Source: UBA6107 sp964459385
Lineage (GTDB): Bacteria > Chloroflexota > Anaerolineae > Anaerolineales > Anaerolineaceae
Length of the DNA stretch: 64,000 bases
Assembly (NCBI GenBank): GCA_964459385.1
Contig: CAYWLG010000006.1
Coordinates: 147,261-211,260 of the forward strand
Direction of reading: 5' to 3'
Shown here: positions 9,330 through 18,618 of the stretch, in pieces
Position numbering within the stretch: the stretch's first letter is position 1
Layout of the letters: every line of letters starts with the position of its first letter
The notes under the pieces: generated by a model
The model's database searches: none
The model's input: only the letters and a program-made list of their open reading frames with translations
What the model was told of the DNA's origin: nothing
Position numbers and translations under genes: made by a program

Positions 9330-9358
9330 AGGCAGGAAAGGGTTCCCTGTCTTTTTTA
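9330..9358 (+). terminator. Duplicated terminator (array unit 3, diverged)
   Basis: AGGCAGG pairs with CCTGTCT through one G-U wobble, with a different loop and T-run retained. The hairpin therefore stays foldable despite the base change. Confidence 0.7.
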
Positions 9359-9501
9359 TTTAAGCGATATGGGCGGTCGAAGCTTTTCTATCGAGGAATA
9401 GACGCAAAACCCTCTCGCCCCGACTATAGCGTCAAGAGACAGGAAAGGGTTCCCTGAATGTATTATTTAATTACCAGATGCACTTTTCCTTAAGAGCCAG
9501 A

Positions 9502-12500
9502 TCATTCCACGCTTTTTAGCGCTTCCACCATATCGATCTGATCCAGTGTGCGGTTGGTCATGAGGCTAACGAGGAAGGCAAACCCCAAGGCAATAACCGC
9601 TGAGAAAAGGTAACTGACCGGTTGGATGACCAGTTCAAAATTGACTGACGGGAACTTAAGGGCGGCGATCACCAACTCGCTGACCATTCTGCCTGCCGGA
9701 AGACCGATGAGAACACCCATGGTGGTGAGGATCATCACTTCTTTGCTCACATAGGCATGCACTTCATTATCGAAAAATCCCAGCACTTTAATTGTGGCTA
9801 ATTCACGCACGCGCTCTGATATATTGGTGTGCGATAAAGTGAATAACACCAAAAAGGCCAACCCGGCAGCTAAAAGGATCAACAGGAAGACAACCGCATT
9901 CAGCAGGGCGAAATTTTGGGTGAAGTTTTCGCGCATGGCTTCTGTGCTTACTGCTGTCATCACAAAATCCTGTTTTTGAAGGTTTTTTGTGTATGCTTTC
10001 GCGTCGTTTACCTGAGCAGAAAAATGCGCCAGAGCCGCATTTGGTTCAAATTGCCCGAAAAGAGCTTCATATTGTATTTGTGAGAGGTACACACTGTTGC
10101 CCAGATAGTTCTTGACGACATCCGTCACGACTACCGTGTGTTGCTCCAAATCAGCGTTTTGCAGGGTTACGTTTTGCCCGGGGGCCACTTTGAGCAGGTC
10201 GGCGGCATTTTGCGTGAGTAAAATGCCTTTGTTGTTGAGAGGGGTGATGATTCCTTCACGATTAGGGGTGCGAATATAGTTCTCAATGTCTGCGCCATCT
10301 GGCACCACAATTAATTGCATGGTCTCATCGTCGCCTTGCGCGTTAATGACCTTTACATTCTCGATTTGAACATTCAGGTAGTCCTGTATGGCGTTTTGCC
10401 CATCTAGATAAGAAGTAAGTTTTGCATTGTCGTCGCTCACAACCATCAATTGGTAGCGATAGATTTCGTCGTACTGGCTGGGAACCATTTGAGTTACCGT
10501 ATCGTGAATGGTAAAACCAATGACCAACAACACGGTGCAGCCCATAATTCCGGCGACGGTCATGATCAAACGTCTGGTGTAGCGGAACAAATTACGGGCA
10601 GTAACTTTGTCCAAAAATTTCAAACGGTTCCAGATAAACGGGATGCGTTCCAAGAGCACCCTTGAACCGGCACGCGGGGCTTTGGGGCGCAGCAGGGTGG
10701 CTGGCATTTGCCGTAATTCAGCACGACAGGCAAGCGCCGTCGCTCCTACAATTCCAATAACGAATAAGGCGGAACTGCCAATTCCATAAAGGGGGTAAAA
10801 ATGCAATTCAGTATACGGAATGGTATAAAGTGATTGCAAAATGGTCATCAGGTATTTTGGCAGCACGATAAAACCAAAAAAATTGCCTAAAAGGCTGCCC
10901 AACAGGCTGGCTAAAAGCGCATAGAGCAAATATTTTTGATAAATGGCCCAGTCACTGAGGCCAAGTGCCTTGTAAACCCCGATCAGACCGCGTTCTTCAT
11001 CGACCATTCTCGTCATAGTGGTCAGGCTGATGAGAATGGCCACGGTGAGGAAAATGATCGGGAAGAGCTTGCCCAGAGACTCAATGGATGACATTTCATT
11101 TTTCATGCTCGAATAACTGTCAAGCGCGGTGCGATCTTGTACGTACCATTGTGTCATCTTGATATCTTTCAATTCTTGCCGGGCATTGGCCAGCTTCACA
11201 CGTGCATCCAGTTTTTGGGAGAGATATTCCAATTCATTTGTGCGAATTTTTGTCTCAGCATCATTCAAGTCTTGTTGGTTTTTGTCAATCGTCTGCCATG
11301 CATCGGCAAATTCTTTATTGGCATCTGCTTCTTTCTGGTAAAGGGTGGAACGTCCTTCATAATACTGTTTCCAGCCATCGGCGATTTTTTGTTCATTCAC
11401 AGAAATTTGAATCTGGCCTTCCCTCAATTGGGTCTTGCCAGCATCCAATTGAGCCTGCGCCTGATCAAACTGTTGCAATGCGGTAGCCTTTTGAGCTTCG
11501 TAAGCCGATTTTTGTGCATCCAGGGCTTGTTGAGAGCCATTGAGCATGCCAAGGCCTAAGCCAGCCTGGATCACAGAGGACGTCATGCTGCTTAATGCAG
11601 GGTCACCCAGAGCTGCGATGCTGCCAGCCAGGGCATTTTGAGCGTCAGTGGTTGCTGCAGCTACCACGGCAGGATCAGGGTCAATGGCCGGGTTTGCCAT
11701 GATTAACGAAACTGTTTTATCGGCAGCCGCATTTACCAGCGCAGACCACTGGGCTTCGGGCCAATTGCTGCCAAAAACAGCTTTAAGACCGTCAATAGTT
11801 GGGGAAAGCGTATTCTTTGAATTGTCCAGCGCGGTTTGGCTGGTAGCGAACTGGGCTTCTGCAGACGCAAAACCCTGTTCGGCAAGTTCGCGCTGCTCAT
11901 TCAAGGTTTTGTATGCACTGTTCAGCTTCTTGCTATTCGAATCAAGCTCTTCTTTTCCGCTTGCCAATTGCTTCTCTGCGTCCAGTAAATCGGCTTTGCT
12001 GTCGGCAAGCGTTTGCCAGGCATCGCTGATCTGTTGCCGTGCTTCGCGCTCTTTGTCTTTCAATTCAGCTTTGCCATCAACCAATTCCTGTTTACCGTCG
12101 CGGATTTCTTGCCAGGCATCCGTAAATTGCTGATCGGCATCGGCAAACTTCGCGTTCATGGTCTTTTCAGCATCTGCCAGTTTTTTGTTTCCCTCATTTA
12201 GCGCATCCGCATAGCGGGCCTGCTCGCGTGCTTTCATAAGGGTGGTCTCAATCTCCTTAACCACCGCTTTCACGCCTGTTTCATATTCGTTTGAATACCC
12301 GCTCAATCCACTGAGTCCGCTCAGGGTGAGGTATACGGAGGTATAAACATCACCATCCATATCTTCTGGAGTAGCGTAGAAATAATAGTCGATGTTGGTA
12401 GTGGCACGAAAGGATTTGCTTTCATCATCATTGCTGGTATTCATGGGGTCAATGATCACCCCCGTGATGGTATAAGTTGCCCTGCGAAATATATCAGTTT

Positions 12501-13107
12501 GTTCCAGATTCGTATCTACCTGAGTATTCCAATCTACGGTTGTATCGAATTTGGAGTCATTTTTGTTCGCCGGCACTTCCTCAGTAGTGCCAATTGTTTC
12601 CCATTTATGTGGTTGGAAAGAGACAGGGTCTTCGGCCAGCTTGAAGCCATCTCCCAGGGTTAACGAATCGCCAATTGACTTACCTGAATCGGTGAGATAT
12701 TTTTGCGTTACCGCGATTTCGCCCCCCTTAACAGGTAAGGTACCCGACACCAAATAAGGAATGTTCAGGCCTTCACTGCTGAGCACTGACATCTCAACAG
12801 TTTTTTGAGCGCCATTGACCATTATGTGAACGGTGTCTGAGAACGCTCCTTCTGCCTTTACAACCCCGGGCACTTGTTTGAGAGCCGCCACATCGTCTTT
12901 GGTTAACCCCAGTGCGGATAAGATACGAATGTCGAAAAGATTCTGGTCATCGTAAAAATGATCTGCCGACAGGTACATATCCTGACAGGCAGCGTAAATG
13001 CCGATGAGCATGGTCACCCCCAATGCTGTGATGAGCATGATCGAAAAGAAACGCTTCTTGCCACCGGCAATGCTGCGCAGAATGGTTTTACCAAAAGCTT
13101 TGTTCAT
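9502..13107 (-). CDS. FtsX-type ABC transporter permease with long coiled-coil insert
   Basis: This 1201-residue membrane protein is the permease partner of the ATPase encoded just upstream in the operon. One transmembrane helix near residues 18-40 is followed by an extracytoplasmic MacB-like region. A very long heptad-type coiled coil, rich in A/Q/D/E/K, runs at about residues 300-690. Two FtsX-type membrane modules follow, at about 690-820 and 1060-1200, each with the cytoplasmic DEERGLIGVYKALG-like or ERVRELATIKVLG-like loop. MacB/FtsX exporters move lipids, peptides or drugs or signal to wall hydrolases; the substrate here is unknown. It is the distal gene of a two-gene operon next to a divergent TetR regulator, as in efflux loci. 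Confidence 0.88.
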   Translation of the reverse strand: MNKAFGKTILRSIAGGKKRFFSIMLITALGVTMLIGIYAACQDMYLSADHFYDDQNLFDIRILSALGLTKDDVAALKQVPGVVKAEGAFSDTVHIMVNGAQKTVEMSVLSSEGLNIPYLVSGTLPVKGGEIAVTQKYLTDSGKSIGDSLTLGDGFKLAEDPVSFQPHKWETIGTTEEVPANKNDSKFDTTVDWNTQVDTNLEQTDIFRRATYTITGVIIDPMNTSNDDESKSFRATTNIDYYFYATPEDMDGDVYTSVYLTLSGLSGLSGYSNEYETGVKAVVKEIETTLMKAREQARYADALNEGNKKLADAEKTMNAKFADADQQFTDAWQEIRDGKQELVDGKAELKDKEREARQQISDAWQTLADSKADLLDAEKQLASGKEELDSNSKKLNSAYKTLNEQRELAEQGFASAEAQFATSQTALDNSKNTLSPTIDGLKAVFGSNWPEAQWSALVNAAADKTVSLIMANPAIDPDPAVVAAATTDAQNALAGSIAALGDPALSSMTSSVIQAGLGLGMLNGSQQALDAQKSAYEAQKATALQQFDQAQAQLDAGKTQLREGQIQISVNEQKIADGWKQYYEGRSTLYQKEADANKEFADAWQTIDKNQQDLNDAETKIRTNELEYLSQKLDARVKLANARQELKDIKMTQWYVQDRTALDSYSSMKNEMSSIESLGKLFPIIFLTVAILISLTTMTRMVDEERGLIGVYKALGLSDWAIYQKYLLYALLASLLGSLLGNFFGFIVLPKYLMTILQSLYTIPYTELHFYPLYGIGSSALFVIGIVGATALACRAELRQMPATLLRPKAPRAGSRVLLERIPFIWNRLKFLDKVTARNLFRYTRRLIMTVAGIMGCTVLLVIGFTIHDTVTQMVPSQYDEIYRYQLMVVSDDNAKLTSYLDGQNAIQDYLNVQIENVKVINAQGDDETMQLIVVPDGADIENYIRTPNREGIITPLNNKGILLTQNAADLLKVAPGQNVTLQNADLEQHTVVVTDVVKNYLGNSVYLSQIQYEALFGQFEPNAALAHFSAQVNDAKAYTKNLQKQDFVMTAVSTEAMRENFTQNFALLNAVVFLLILLAAGLAFLVLFTLSHTNISERVRELATIKVLGFFDNEVHAYVSKEVMILTTMGVLIGLPAGRMVSELVIAALKFPSVNFELVIQPVSYLFSAVIALGFAFLVSLMTNRTLDQIDMVEALKSVE

Positions 13108-13113
13108 AAATAA

Positions 13114-13815
13114 CTACCAATCGATCTGACTGATCGGGGTAGGGGATGCGTTTTGGGCAATTTGGGTCACAAGGCCACTCTTGAAGGAAATCACCCGGTC
13201 TGCCATTGCGGCCAAAGCCGAATTATGCGTAATGATCAGCACAGTGATTTTGTCTCGGCGGCAGGTATCGTAGAGAAGCTGTAGGATCTGCTTGCCGGTA
13301 ATATAGTCGAGTGCGCCTGTCGGTTCGTCACAAAGCAACAGCTTGGGGTTTTTGGCAATGGCACGTGCAATCGAAACGCGCTGCTGCTCGCCCCCCGAAA
13401 GCTGGGCCGGGAAATTGTTCATGCGCTCAGAAAGCCCCACTTTTTCCAGGGTTTCGGGCGCGCCAAGTGCGTCGTCGCAAATCTGTGCTGCCAGCTCAAC
13501 ATTTTCAAGTGCCGTCAGGTTGGGCACCAGGTTGTAAAACTGAAAAACAAACCCGATTCCGGTGCGGCGGTAATTGATCAACTGTTTGTGATCGTACTTC
13601 CCAACGTTTTCTCCATCGACAATTACGTCCCCAGACGTGGCCGTATCCATGCCCCCCAATATGTTCAAAGCCGTGGTCTTGCCTGCACCTGAAGAGCCAA
13701 GAATTACCGCAAGTTCCCCTTTTTCGACAGAAAAGCTGGCCCCGTTGAGAGCTTTGATCGAAGCCCCCTCTGTGTTGTATTCTTTTACGATGTTATTGAA
13801 CTCGATGTAAGCCAA
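13114..13815 (-). CDS. ABC transporter ATP-binding protein (LolD/MacB class)
   Basis: The 233-residue ATPase has Walker A GSSGAGKTT (about residue 37), Q-loop FVFQFYNLVPNLTALEN, signature LSGGEQQR, Walker B LLLCDEPTGALD and a switch histidine (ITHN). The signature and the PTGALD sequence place it in the family that energises MacB/FtsX-type permeases. Six bases separate its stop from the permease start. A divergently transcribed TetR-like gene lies upstream, suggesting regulation from the shared intergenic region. Confidence 0.95.
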   Translation of the reverse strand: MAYIEFNNIVKEYNTEGASIKALNGASFSVEKGELAVILGSSGAGKTTALNILGGMDTATSGDVIVDGENVGKYDHKQLINYRRTGIGFVFQFYNLVPNLTALENVELAAQICDDALGAPETLEKVGLSERMNNFPAQLSGGEQQRVSIARAIAKNPKLLLCDEPTGALDYITGKQILQLLYDTCRRDKITVLIITHNSALAAMADRVISFKSGLVTQIAQNASPTPISQIDW

Positions 13816-13846
13816 AAAGACTCCTTATACCTGTAAATATCTGCTT

Positions 13847-13856
13847 TGGTGCACCA
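13847..13856. promoter_or_regulatory. Palindrome TGGTGCACCA upstream of the ABC operon
   Basis: This perfect 10-bp palindrome lies 32 bases before the ATPase start. A second inverted repeat, TGTAT-tac-ATACA, is at 13898-13910. Either could be the operator of the divergent TetR-type regulator. This is inference from position and symmetry only. Confidence 0.35.
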
Positions 13857-13896
13857 GTACATATATCATACAGTGTGTCGTTTATTTACTATTGTG

Positions 13897-13925
13897 TTGT
13901 ATTACATACAGGAGTGAATTATAAT
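13897..13925 (+). promoter_or_regulatory. Candidate promoter of the TetR-family gene
   Basis: TTGTAT (13897-13902), a 17-bp spacer and TATAAT (13920-13925) are found. The TGTAT-tac-ATACA inverted repeat overlaps the -35 box and spacer, where a repressor could act. Confidence 0.5.
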
Positions 13926-14034
13926 TATCGTAAATATGAAAGACAACCATCAATGTTGAAAAAAGTGGTGGTTAACCATCAGAAACAATTCTTTTCGTTG
14001 GAAATCGACAATTTCTGCACATTAGAGAATTTTT

Positions 14035-14610
14035 ATGAAAACTCAAAAAGAGGATAGAAGAACCCGTATTACCAAGCTCGCTATCAAAGAGAGCCTGGTA
14101 GAGTTGATGCAAACTAACCCGATCTCAAAGATTTCTGTAAAAATGATCTGTGAGGCTGCGGATATCAATCGCAGTACCTTTTATGCACATTTTCAGGATC
14201 AATATGATCTGCTTGACAAAATACAACAAGAAATAATTTCAGATATAAAAGAACATATCCTCGCTTTGCGCTTTGTCGGTCAAACGGGCAACGCCATTTC
14301 TGTGTTCACCCAGTTGTTGGATTATGTGAAAGGCAACGCCCCTTTGTTTAAAGTTTTGCTAAGCGGAAATGGTGATATATCATTTCAAAACGAATTGATG
14401 TATCTGGGGCAGCAAAAAATGATCGCTGAGATCAGCGAAGAAAAGCGTCTGGATGCGCGCATCACGAAATATGTTGAGATCTATGCCATATCCGGGGTGG
14501 AAAGTATCGTTTACAAATGGTTGGTGGATGGCTGCATAGACGAAACGGAAAAGCTGGCTGAAATGATCTTTTCACTCTTGCTTAATGGCGCCAGCAGTTT
14601 CTATAATTAA
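14035..14610 (+). CDS. TetR/AcrR-family transcriptional regulator
   Basis: The 191-residue protein has an N-terminal helix-turn-helix (about residues 10-55; ISKISVKMICEAADINRSTF, then YAHFQDQYDLL) typical of TetR. A helical ligand-binding C-terminal half of the type seen in DhaS/TetR-like regulators follows. It is transcribed divergently from the ABC exporter operon, so it probably represses that operon and possibly itself. The ribosome binding site is weak. The inducer cannot be predicted. Confidence 0.88.
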   Translation: MKTQKEDRRTRITKLAIKESLVELMQTNPISKISVKMICEAADINRSTFYAHFQDQYDLLDKIQQEIISDIKEHILALRFVGQTGNAISVFTQLLDYVKGNAPLFKVLLSGNGDISFQNELMYLGQQKMIAEISEEKRLDARITKYVEIYAISGVESIVYKWLVDGCIDETEKLAEMIFSLLLNGASSFYN

Positions 14611-14688
14611 GGTAATTTGCACTGGCGGCTTCTTGTGCTGAATTTTCAACGGAGAAATTAGTTTTAAAAAACAATCTGGGAGGGAAAC

Positions 14689-15312
14689 ATGCCATACAAT
14701 CTGGATCTTTCTGCAATTTCAATACAAGAATATCAAACCTTATTAATGAATCAAAACCTGCTGCCGGGGCGTCGCATTCTGTTGCAAAATATTGCGCAAA
14801 ACTTTGTTGCCATACAAAAACAAGGTATCAACGATCTGGCACAGCTCAAAAAAGCACTTTCAACGCCACAAAAACTGACTGCTCTGGTTGAATCATGCCG
14901 AATCGCAGAAGAGTATTTGATAATTCTGAGGCGAGAACTGGGCAGTCTTGAACAAAAGCCGCTTCTGCTGGCTTCTTTTCCAGGTGTAGACGCTGCTTTG
15001 ATCACAACATTGACCGCACGGGGCATCAAAACAACAAAAGACTATTTTGAAAGTGATTCAACCGAATCTGAAGAATTGGCTAGTCTGTGCGATCTGGTCA
15101 GGATCAATGGGGTGGGGGCAGCGGCTGCAAAAACATTTTATGAAGCCGGGTTTCGTTCGGTGGCAGATGTGGCCGGAGCGGATGCAGCCGAGATGTTGGC
15201 CAGGTTAACAGCAATCAACGAGTCAAAAAGTTATTACAAGGCGAAGCTGGGCGTTAAAGATATGCAATTCTGCATTGATTTTGCACGCCTGTTGATGAAA
15301 TATGGTGGATAA
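14689..15312 (+). CDS. Helix-hairpin-helix protein, DUF4332-like
   Basis: The 207-residue, mostly helical protein has no signal peptide. Two stretches resemble the tandem helix-hairpin-helix folds of DUF4332-type proteins: LASFPGVDAALITTLTARGI in the middle, and LVRINGVGAAAAKTFYEAGF (about residues 143-162) followed by SVADVAGADAAEML. HhH modules bind DNA or proteins without sequence specificity, but the role of this family is not established. A GGGAGGGAAAC site precedes ATG 14689. It ends ten bases from the convergent methyltransferase gene, with no hairpin between. Confidence 0.55.
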   Translation: MPYNLDLSAISIQEYQTLLMNQNLLPGRRILLQNIAQNFVAIQKQGINDLAQLKKALSTPQKLTALVESCRIAEEYLIILRRELGSLEQKPLLLASFPGVDAALITTLTARGIKTTKDYFESDSTESEELASLCDLVRINGVGAAAAKTFYEAGFRSVADVAGADAAEMLARLTAINESKSYYKAKLGVKDMQFCIDFARLLMKYGG

Positions 15313-15322
15313 AAAAATTTAG

Positions 15323-16081
15323 CTAATCGGGTACGGTGCCGATGGCATAGAAGGTTGGAATCCAGAGCACGCGTTGCCCTGAATGCCAGGCCTGACGGTC
15401 GAGTTCTTTGAGCCGGGCCAGGCGTGGATTTAACTCCGTGAAGCCTAGATCGGCCTGCAAAGTTTCCCATTCTGACTCAAACCAGTCTGGCAATTCACCG
15501 ACGGCATACTGAAAACCGGATACCCCGGCCTGCACGTCCAACAACCCAGCCTGAGAGAACCAGCCTGCCAGTTTGCGCCCGGCATCGGGTAGAACGCCCT
15601 GTTTGATGAGTGCGCGCGTCTGAAGCCTTCCCAACGGCTGTAATTCGGCAGGCGCGTCCACCCGGGCCAAATGGTCGGGTTCAGCCAATGCCAGCACTTT
15701 CCCGCCCGGGCGGGTGACGCGCATCATTTCTTGCAGGGTATTTTTGGCTTCGTGTAGCCACAGAAACAAATAGTGGCTGTAACACAGGTCAAACTCATGG
15801 CTTACGTAGGGCAAGTGCAGTGCATCCGCGCAGGCAAAACGAGTTTTTTCATCGGCTGCCTGGGCGAAGTTCAATCGGTCATAATTGAGATCAATGCCAT
15901 GAACGGCAGCGCTGCAGAGAGAGGGGAGGGTTTGGGTGATCGCCCCAGTGCCGCAGCCCACTTCGAGCACTTTGTGGCAATCCGGTAGTCCGGCCTGTGA
16001 AAACAAAAACGCTCTCAAATCAGCAGTCCAGGCGGCCTGCTGCTGAAAGCGTTCATGCCATTGTTGAAGCGAAAGTTTCAT
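15323..16081 (-). CDS. Class I SAM-dependent methyltransferase of the radical SAM operon
   Basis: The 252-residue methyltransferase has motif I VLEVGCGTGAITQTL (about residues 37-51), motif II GIDLNYDRL, and motif IV region FDLCYSHYLFLWLHEA followed by the Methyltransf_11-like VTRPGGKVLALAEPD. Its start overlaps the stop of the pseudo-radical SAM gene (ATGA at 16078-16081), so it is the last gene of a five-gene operon. The substrate is unknown. The context suggests it methylates a product or the protein tail handled by the radical SAM pair, but an unrelated small-molecule role is possible. Confidence 0.85.
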   Translation of the reverse strand: MKLSLQQWHERFQQQAAWTADLRAFLFSQAGLPDCHKVLEVGCGTGAITQTLPSLCSAAVHGIDLNYDRLNFAQAADEKTRFACADALHLPYVSHEFDLCYSHYLFLWLHEAKNTLQEMMRVTRPGGKVLALAEPDHLARVDAPAELQPLGRLQTRALIKQGVLPDAGRKLAGWFSQAGLLDVQAGVSGFQYAVGELPDWFESEWETLQADLGFTELNPRLARLKELDRQAWHSGQRVLWIPTFYAIGTVPD

Positions 16082-17244
16082 GCCTTGTTGGCGTTAAGCC
16101 AGATGGTTTCCCAAGGATCGGTCAGGAAATTCCCCAGCACTTTGAGCACGCCCTGGCCGGGCAACACATCCCCATCGGGTTCCAGATAGAGCCAGGTCTT
16201 GCCGGAACCTTCCAGTTTTTCGGCGTAGGCTTCAAGTTCCATGTTGATGGGGTTGTTGGCCGAATAGGGCACGGGCAAATCCCAGACCAGATCAAAACCC
16301 ATTTCGGCCGACTTGCGTTGTACCACAGGCAAGGCCTTGGCGGTTTCTTGTGAAGAACTGCTCAGCGAGAGAGATCTAACACCGGCAGCACTCAACCTGG
16401 ACAGGATGTCGTTCACTTTCGGCAAGTTTTTCTCGGTGAGGGTAAGGTGCACACTGACAAAAATATCTTCGATCAGCGTATCCCGCAACGCTTCCCAAGA
16501 GGCGCTCTCCTCAGGTTCAAGAACGAGCATGATATGATCGAGGCCGGCATTGAGCAACTGGTGCAAATAGTCTTTTTGGCTCAACCGCAGCCCATCGGTG
16601 ATCAGCCCGGTCACCTGGCCAAGGTTTTCGGCTTTCTGGATCAGTTCAGGCAGATCAGGGCGCAGGGTGGGTTCGCCGCCGGTAAAGACCACGTGCGGAA
16701 TGCCCGCCTGCCAGGCTTTATCCAATATCTGCTTCCATTCTTCGCTGTCGAGATTGCGTTTGACGCGTTCGTCTGGGGCGTAGGGAACCCCCTCATTGTC
16801 AGAGGCCTGATAGGTGAGGGCGCAATCCAGGCGCAGGGGAGCGGAGATTTCTTGCGAGTGAGGGGCTACGCGGTTGAAATCGAGGAAGGTCTCAGGGTCG
16901 AGATCGGGGGTATTGATCAGTGAATGCAGGCGTTCTTTGAAGTTCTCGTAATCTTCACGTGCGGTGGCTTCATCCACCCGGTAGCGTTTGACCAGGTCGG
17001 CAATGACCGTTTCTTCGCTGCTTTCCTGAACCAGGTGATAGGCCATCTCGGTGGCCGTGGCATTAAGGTGAAGGATGGTGCTGGCGTTAACGATCAGTAT
17101 TCCCAGGCCGTTCTTCTCGATGCGCAGATGCAAGCGCAACGGGCTGCCATCCGCTTTGCTGGTCGTGTGCTGAAAATTACCCGGAGGAAGCGGCTGCGGC
17201 GTGTAAAAAACTCTCTCAAATAAAGTGCGAATTCTCTCTTTCAT
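16078..17244 (-). CDS. PqqD-radical SAM paralogue lacking all cluster cysteines
   Basis: This 388-residue protein is a clear paralogue of its upstream neighbour. Its PqqD-like N-terminal domain (about 40-110) has LGILIVNASTILHLNATATE matching the neighbour's GTLIINANRIFHLNPTAA. The following TIM-barrel region keeps the GGEP motif (VVFTGGEPTLRPDLPELI). The 4Fe-4S site is gone: where the neighbour has YRCNNACAHC, this protein has YQASDNEGVP. The C-terminal SPASM-like segment (LEPDGDVLPGQGVLKVLGNF) has also lost its cysteines. The only cysteine in the chain is Cys141. It probably acts as a scaffold, peptide chaperone or heterodimer subunit rather than as a radical enzyme. GGAGGG precedes the ATG. 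Confidence 0.85.
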   Translation of the reverse strand: MKERIRTLFERVFYTPQPLPPGNFQHTTSKADGSPLRLHLRIEKNGLGILIVNASTILHLNATATEMAYHLVQESSEETVIADLVKRYRVDEATAREDYENFKERLHSLINTPDLDPETFLDFNRVAPHSQEISAPLRLDCALTYQASDNEGVPYAPDERVKRNLDSEEWKQILDKAWQAGIPHVVFTGGEPTLRPDLPELIQKAENLGQVTGLITDGLRLSQKDYLHQLLNAGLDHIMLVLEPEESASWEALRDTLIEDIFVSVHLTLTEKNLPKVNDILSRLSAAGVRSLSLSSSSQETAKALPVVQRKSAEMGFDLVWDLPVPYSANNPINMELEAYAEKLEGSGKTWLYLEPDGDVLPGQGVLKVLGNFLTDPWETIWLNANKA

Positions 17245-17262
17245 GGTTCCCTCCCGATCGAA

Positions 17263-18606
17263 TTACTGTTGAGTTGCTTGTGAGAATGTGAGCGGGCAAC
17301 CGCCGCCGCATTCTTTGACAATGGCACAGCCATTACATTTTTCCGGCAAAGCAGAGCGGTTGCGCAGGCTCAAGGCCAACGGATGTTCCCAAATGGACTG
17401 CCAGGGATCACTGAGCAATTTGCCCAGGCTCTGATAATAAGACTGGCAGGGGATGACACTGCCATCCGGTTCGATGCACATATTGTAAAGTGCTGCGGTA
17501 CAACCTTTGACGCCCAGATCCATTTGCACCGGATCGAAATGGCAGTACTGGGTGGGGGTGTACCAGATTAAACGCTGCCCGTACTTTTCTGTAGAAAGTT
17601 TGGCTTTTTCGAGCAAAGGCTCAAGTTCACTTTCAGAAAGCCCTGTGCCTACGGTAGCGCCGCGGCCTGAATAGATCAGCGCATTCAGGCCAATGGTCTT
17701 GAGCCCGCTTTGGCCGAGGAACTCCAATGTGTCGTCCATGTAGGGACGGTTGAGCTGGAGCATGGTGGTGTTGGTCATGACGTAAAGTTTTGAGGCCAGG
17801 GCATTGCGCAAGCCGGCAACGGTGTCTTGCCAGGCACCGGAGGCACAAACCATCTGATCGTGAATTTCAGGCAGATGCGATTCAAGCGTGATCTGCACGT
17901 GATCCAGGCCTGCATCAATTAGTTTTTGTAAGTAGGCAGGGTCTTTTAGCCTGCGGGCATTCGTATTCAAGCCGGTGATCTGCCCGTTCTGTTCGGCGTG
18001 CTGAATCAGCTCAGGCAGGTCGGCGCGCATGGTAGGCTCTCCGCCGGTGAAGACAATGTGCGGAATGCCCAGCTCCCACAGCTTGTCGAGAATGGCGAAC
18101 CACTCTTCGGTGCTGAGTTCGGGGTAATTGCGCGGGCGGGCATTGTAACAGTGCGCACAGGCGTTGTTGCAGCGATAGGTGAGTGCCAGGTCCATGCGGT
18201 AAGGGGCAGTCGGGGTGGCACTGAAAGGCGCAGTGGTCTCAAGTTCCAGATCACAGATGGGGCAGGTGTCTGGTGAGAGCAACTGTTCAAATGATGGCAG
18301 AAAATTCTGCACATCCTGATGAGCCTGCGCAAACGAGACCTGAAATTTCTTTTGCAGAGCGCGGGCGGCTGTTTCAGGTTCAGTCTCAGCCAACGAGAAA
18401 TAAGCCATCAGGGCAGCCGTGGGGTTGAGGTGGAAAATGCGATTGGCATTGATGATGAGCGTGCCGCTGCCATCCGGGTCGAGGCGCAGGTGAATGCGGC
18501 TCTTTTCGTAGGCATCTTCGCGCAAAAAATGATAGACGCCGGTGGCAGGCAGAACTGCCACCGGTTTGGGTTTCAATATAGTGGAAAAGCTGGACTTTAA
18601 GCTCAT
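17263..18606 (-). CDS. PqqD-radical SAM-SPASM peptide-modifying enzyme
   Basis: The 447-residue protein has three parts. An N-terminal PqqD-like peptide-recognition domain spans about 35-110. A radical SAM barrel carries C146-NNA-C150-AH-C153 and the GGEP motif (VFTGGEPTMRADLPELI). A SPASM domain binds auxiliary clusters (CIEPDGSVIPC, then CNGCAIVKECGGGC near the end). An extra CPIC pair sits at 115-118. PqqD-fused radical SAM/SPASM enzymes typically install thioether or C-C crosslinks in ribosomally made peptides. The gene lies 12 bases after a membrane-protein gene ending in a Cys-Ala repeat, the likely substrate. Confidence 0.93.
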   Translation of the reverse strand: MSLKSSFSTILKPKPVAVLPATGVYHFLREDAYEKSRIHLRLDPDGSGTLIINANRIFHLNPTAALMAYFSLAETEPETAARALQKKFQVSFAQAHQDVQNFLPSFEQLLSPDTCPICDLELETTAPFSATPTAPYRMDLALTYRCNNACAHCYNARPRNYPELSTEEWFAILDKLWELGIPHIVFTGGEPTMRADLPELIQHAEQNGQITGLNTNARRLKDPAYLQKLIDAGLDHVQITLESHLPEIHDQMVCASGAWQDTVAGLRNALASKLYVMTNTTMLQLNRPYMDDTLEFLGQSGLKTIGLNALIYSGRGATVGTGLSESELEPLLEKAKLSTEKYGQRLIWYTPTQYCHFDPVQMDLGVKGCTAALYNMCIEPDGSVIPCQSYYQSLGKLLSDPWQSIWEHPLALSLRNRSALPEKCNGCAIVKECGGGCPLTFSQATQQ

Positions 18607-18618
18607 AAGTCTTTCAAT

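Noticed and set aside
13875..14057. 60-codon frame upstream of the TetR gene
   Set aside because: It overlaps the predicted promoter and the TetR start, has no ribosome binding site and no recognisable sequence.
16078..17244. Decaying radical SAM pseudogene
   Set aside because: The frame is intact over 388 codons, with a good ribosome binding site and an overlapping downstream start. The cysteine loss looks like specialisation.
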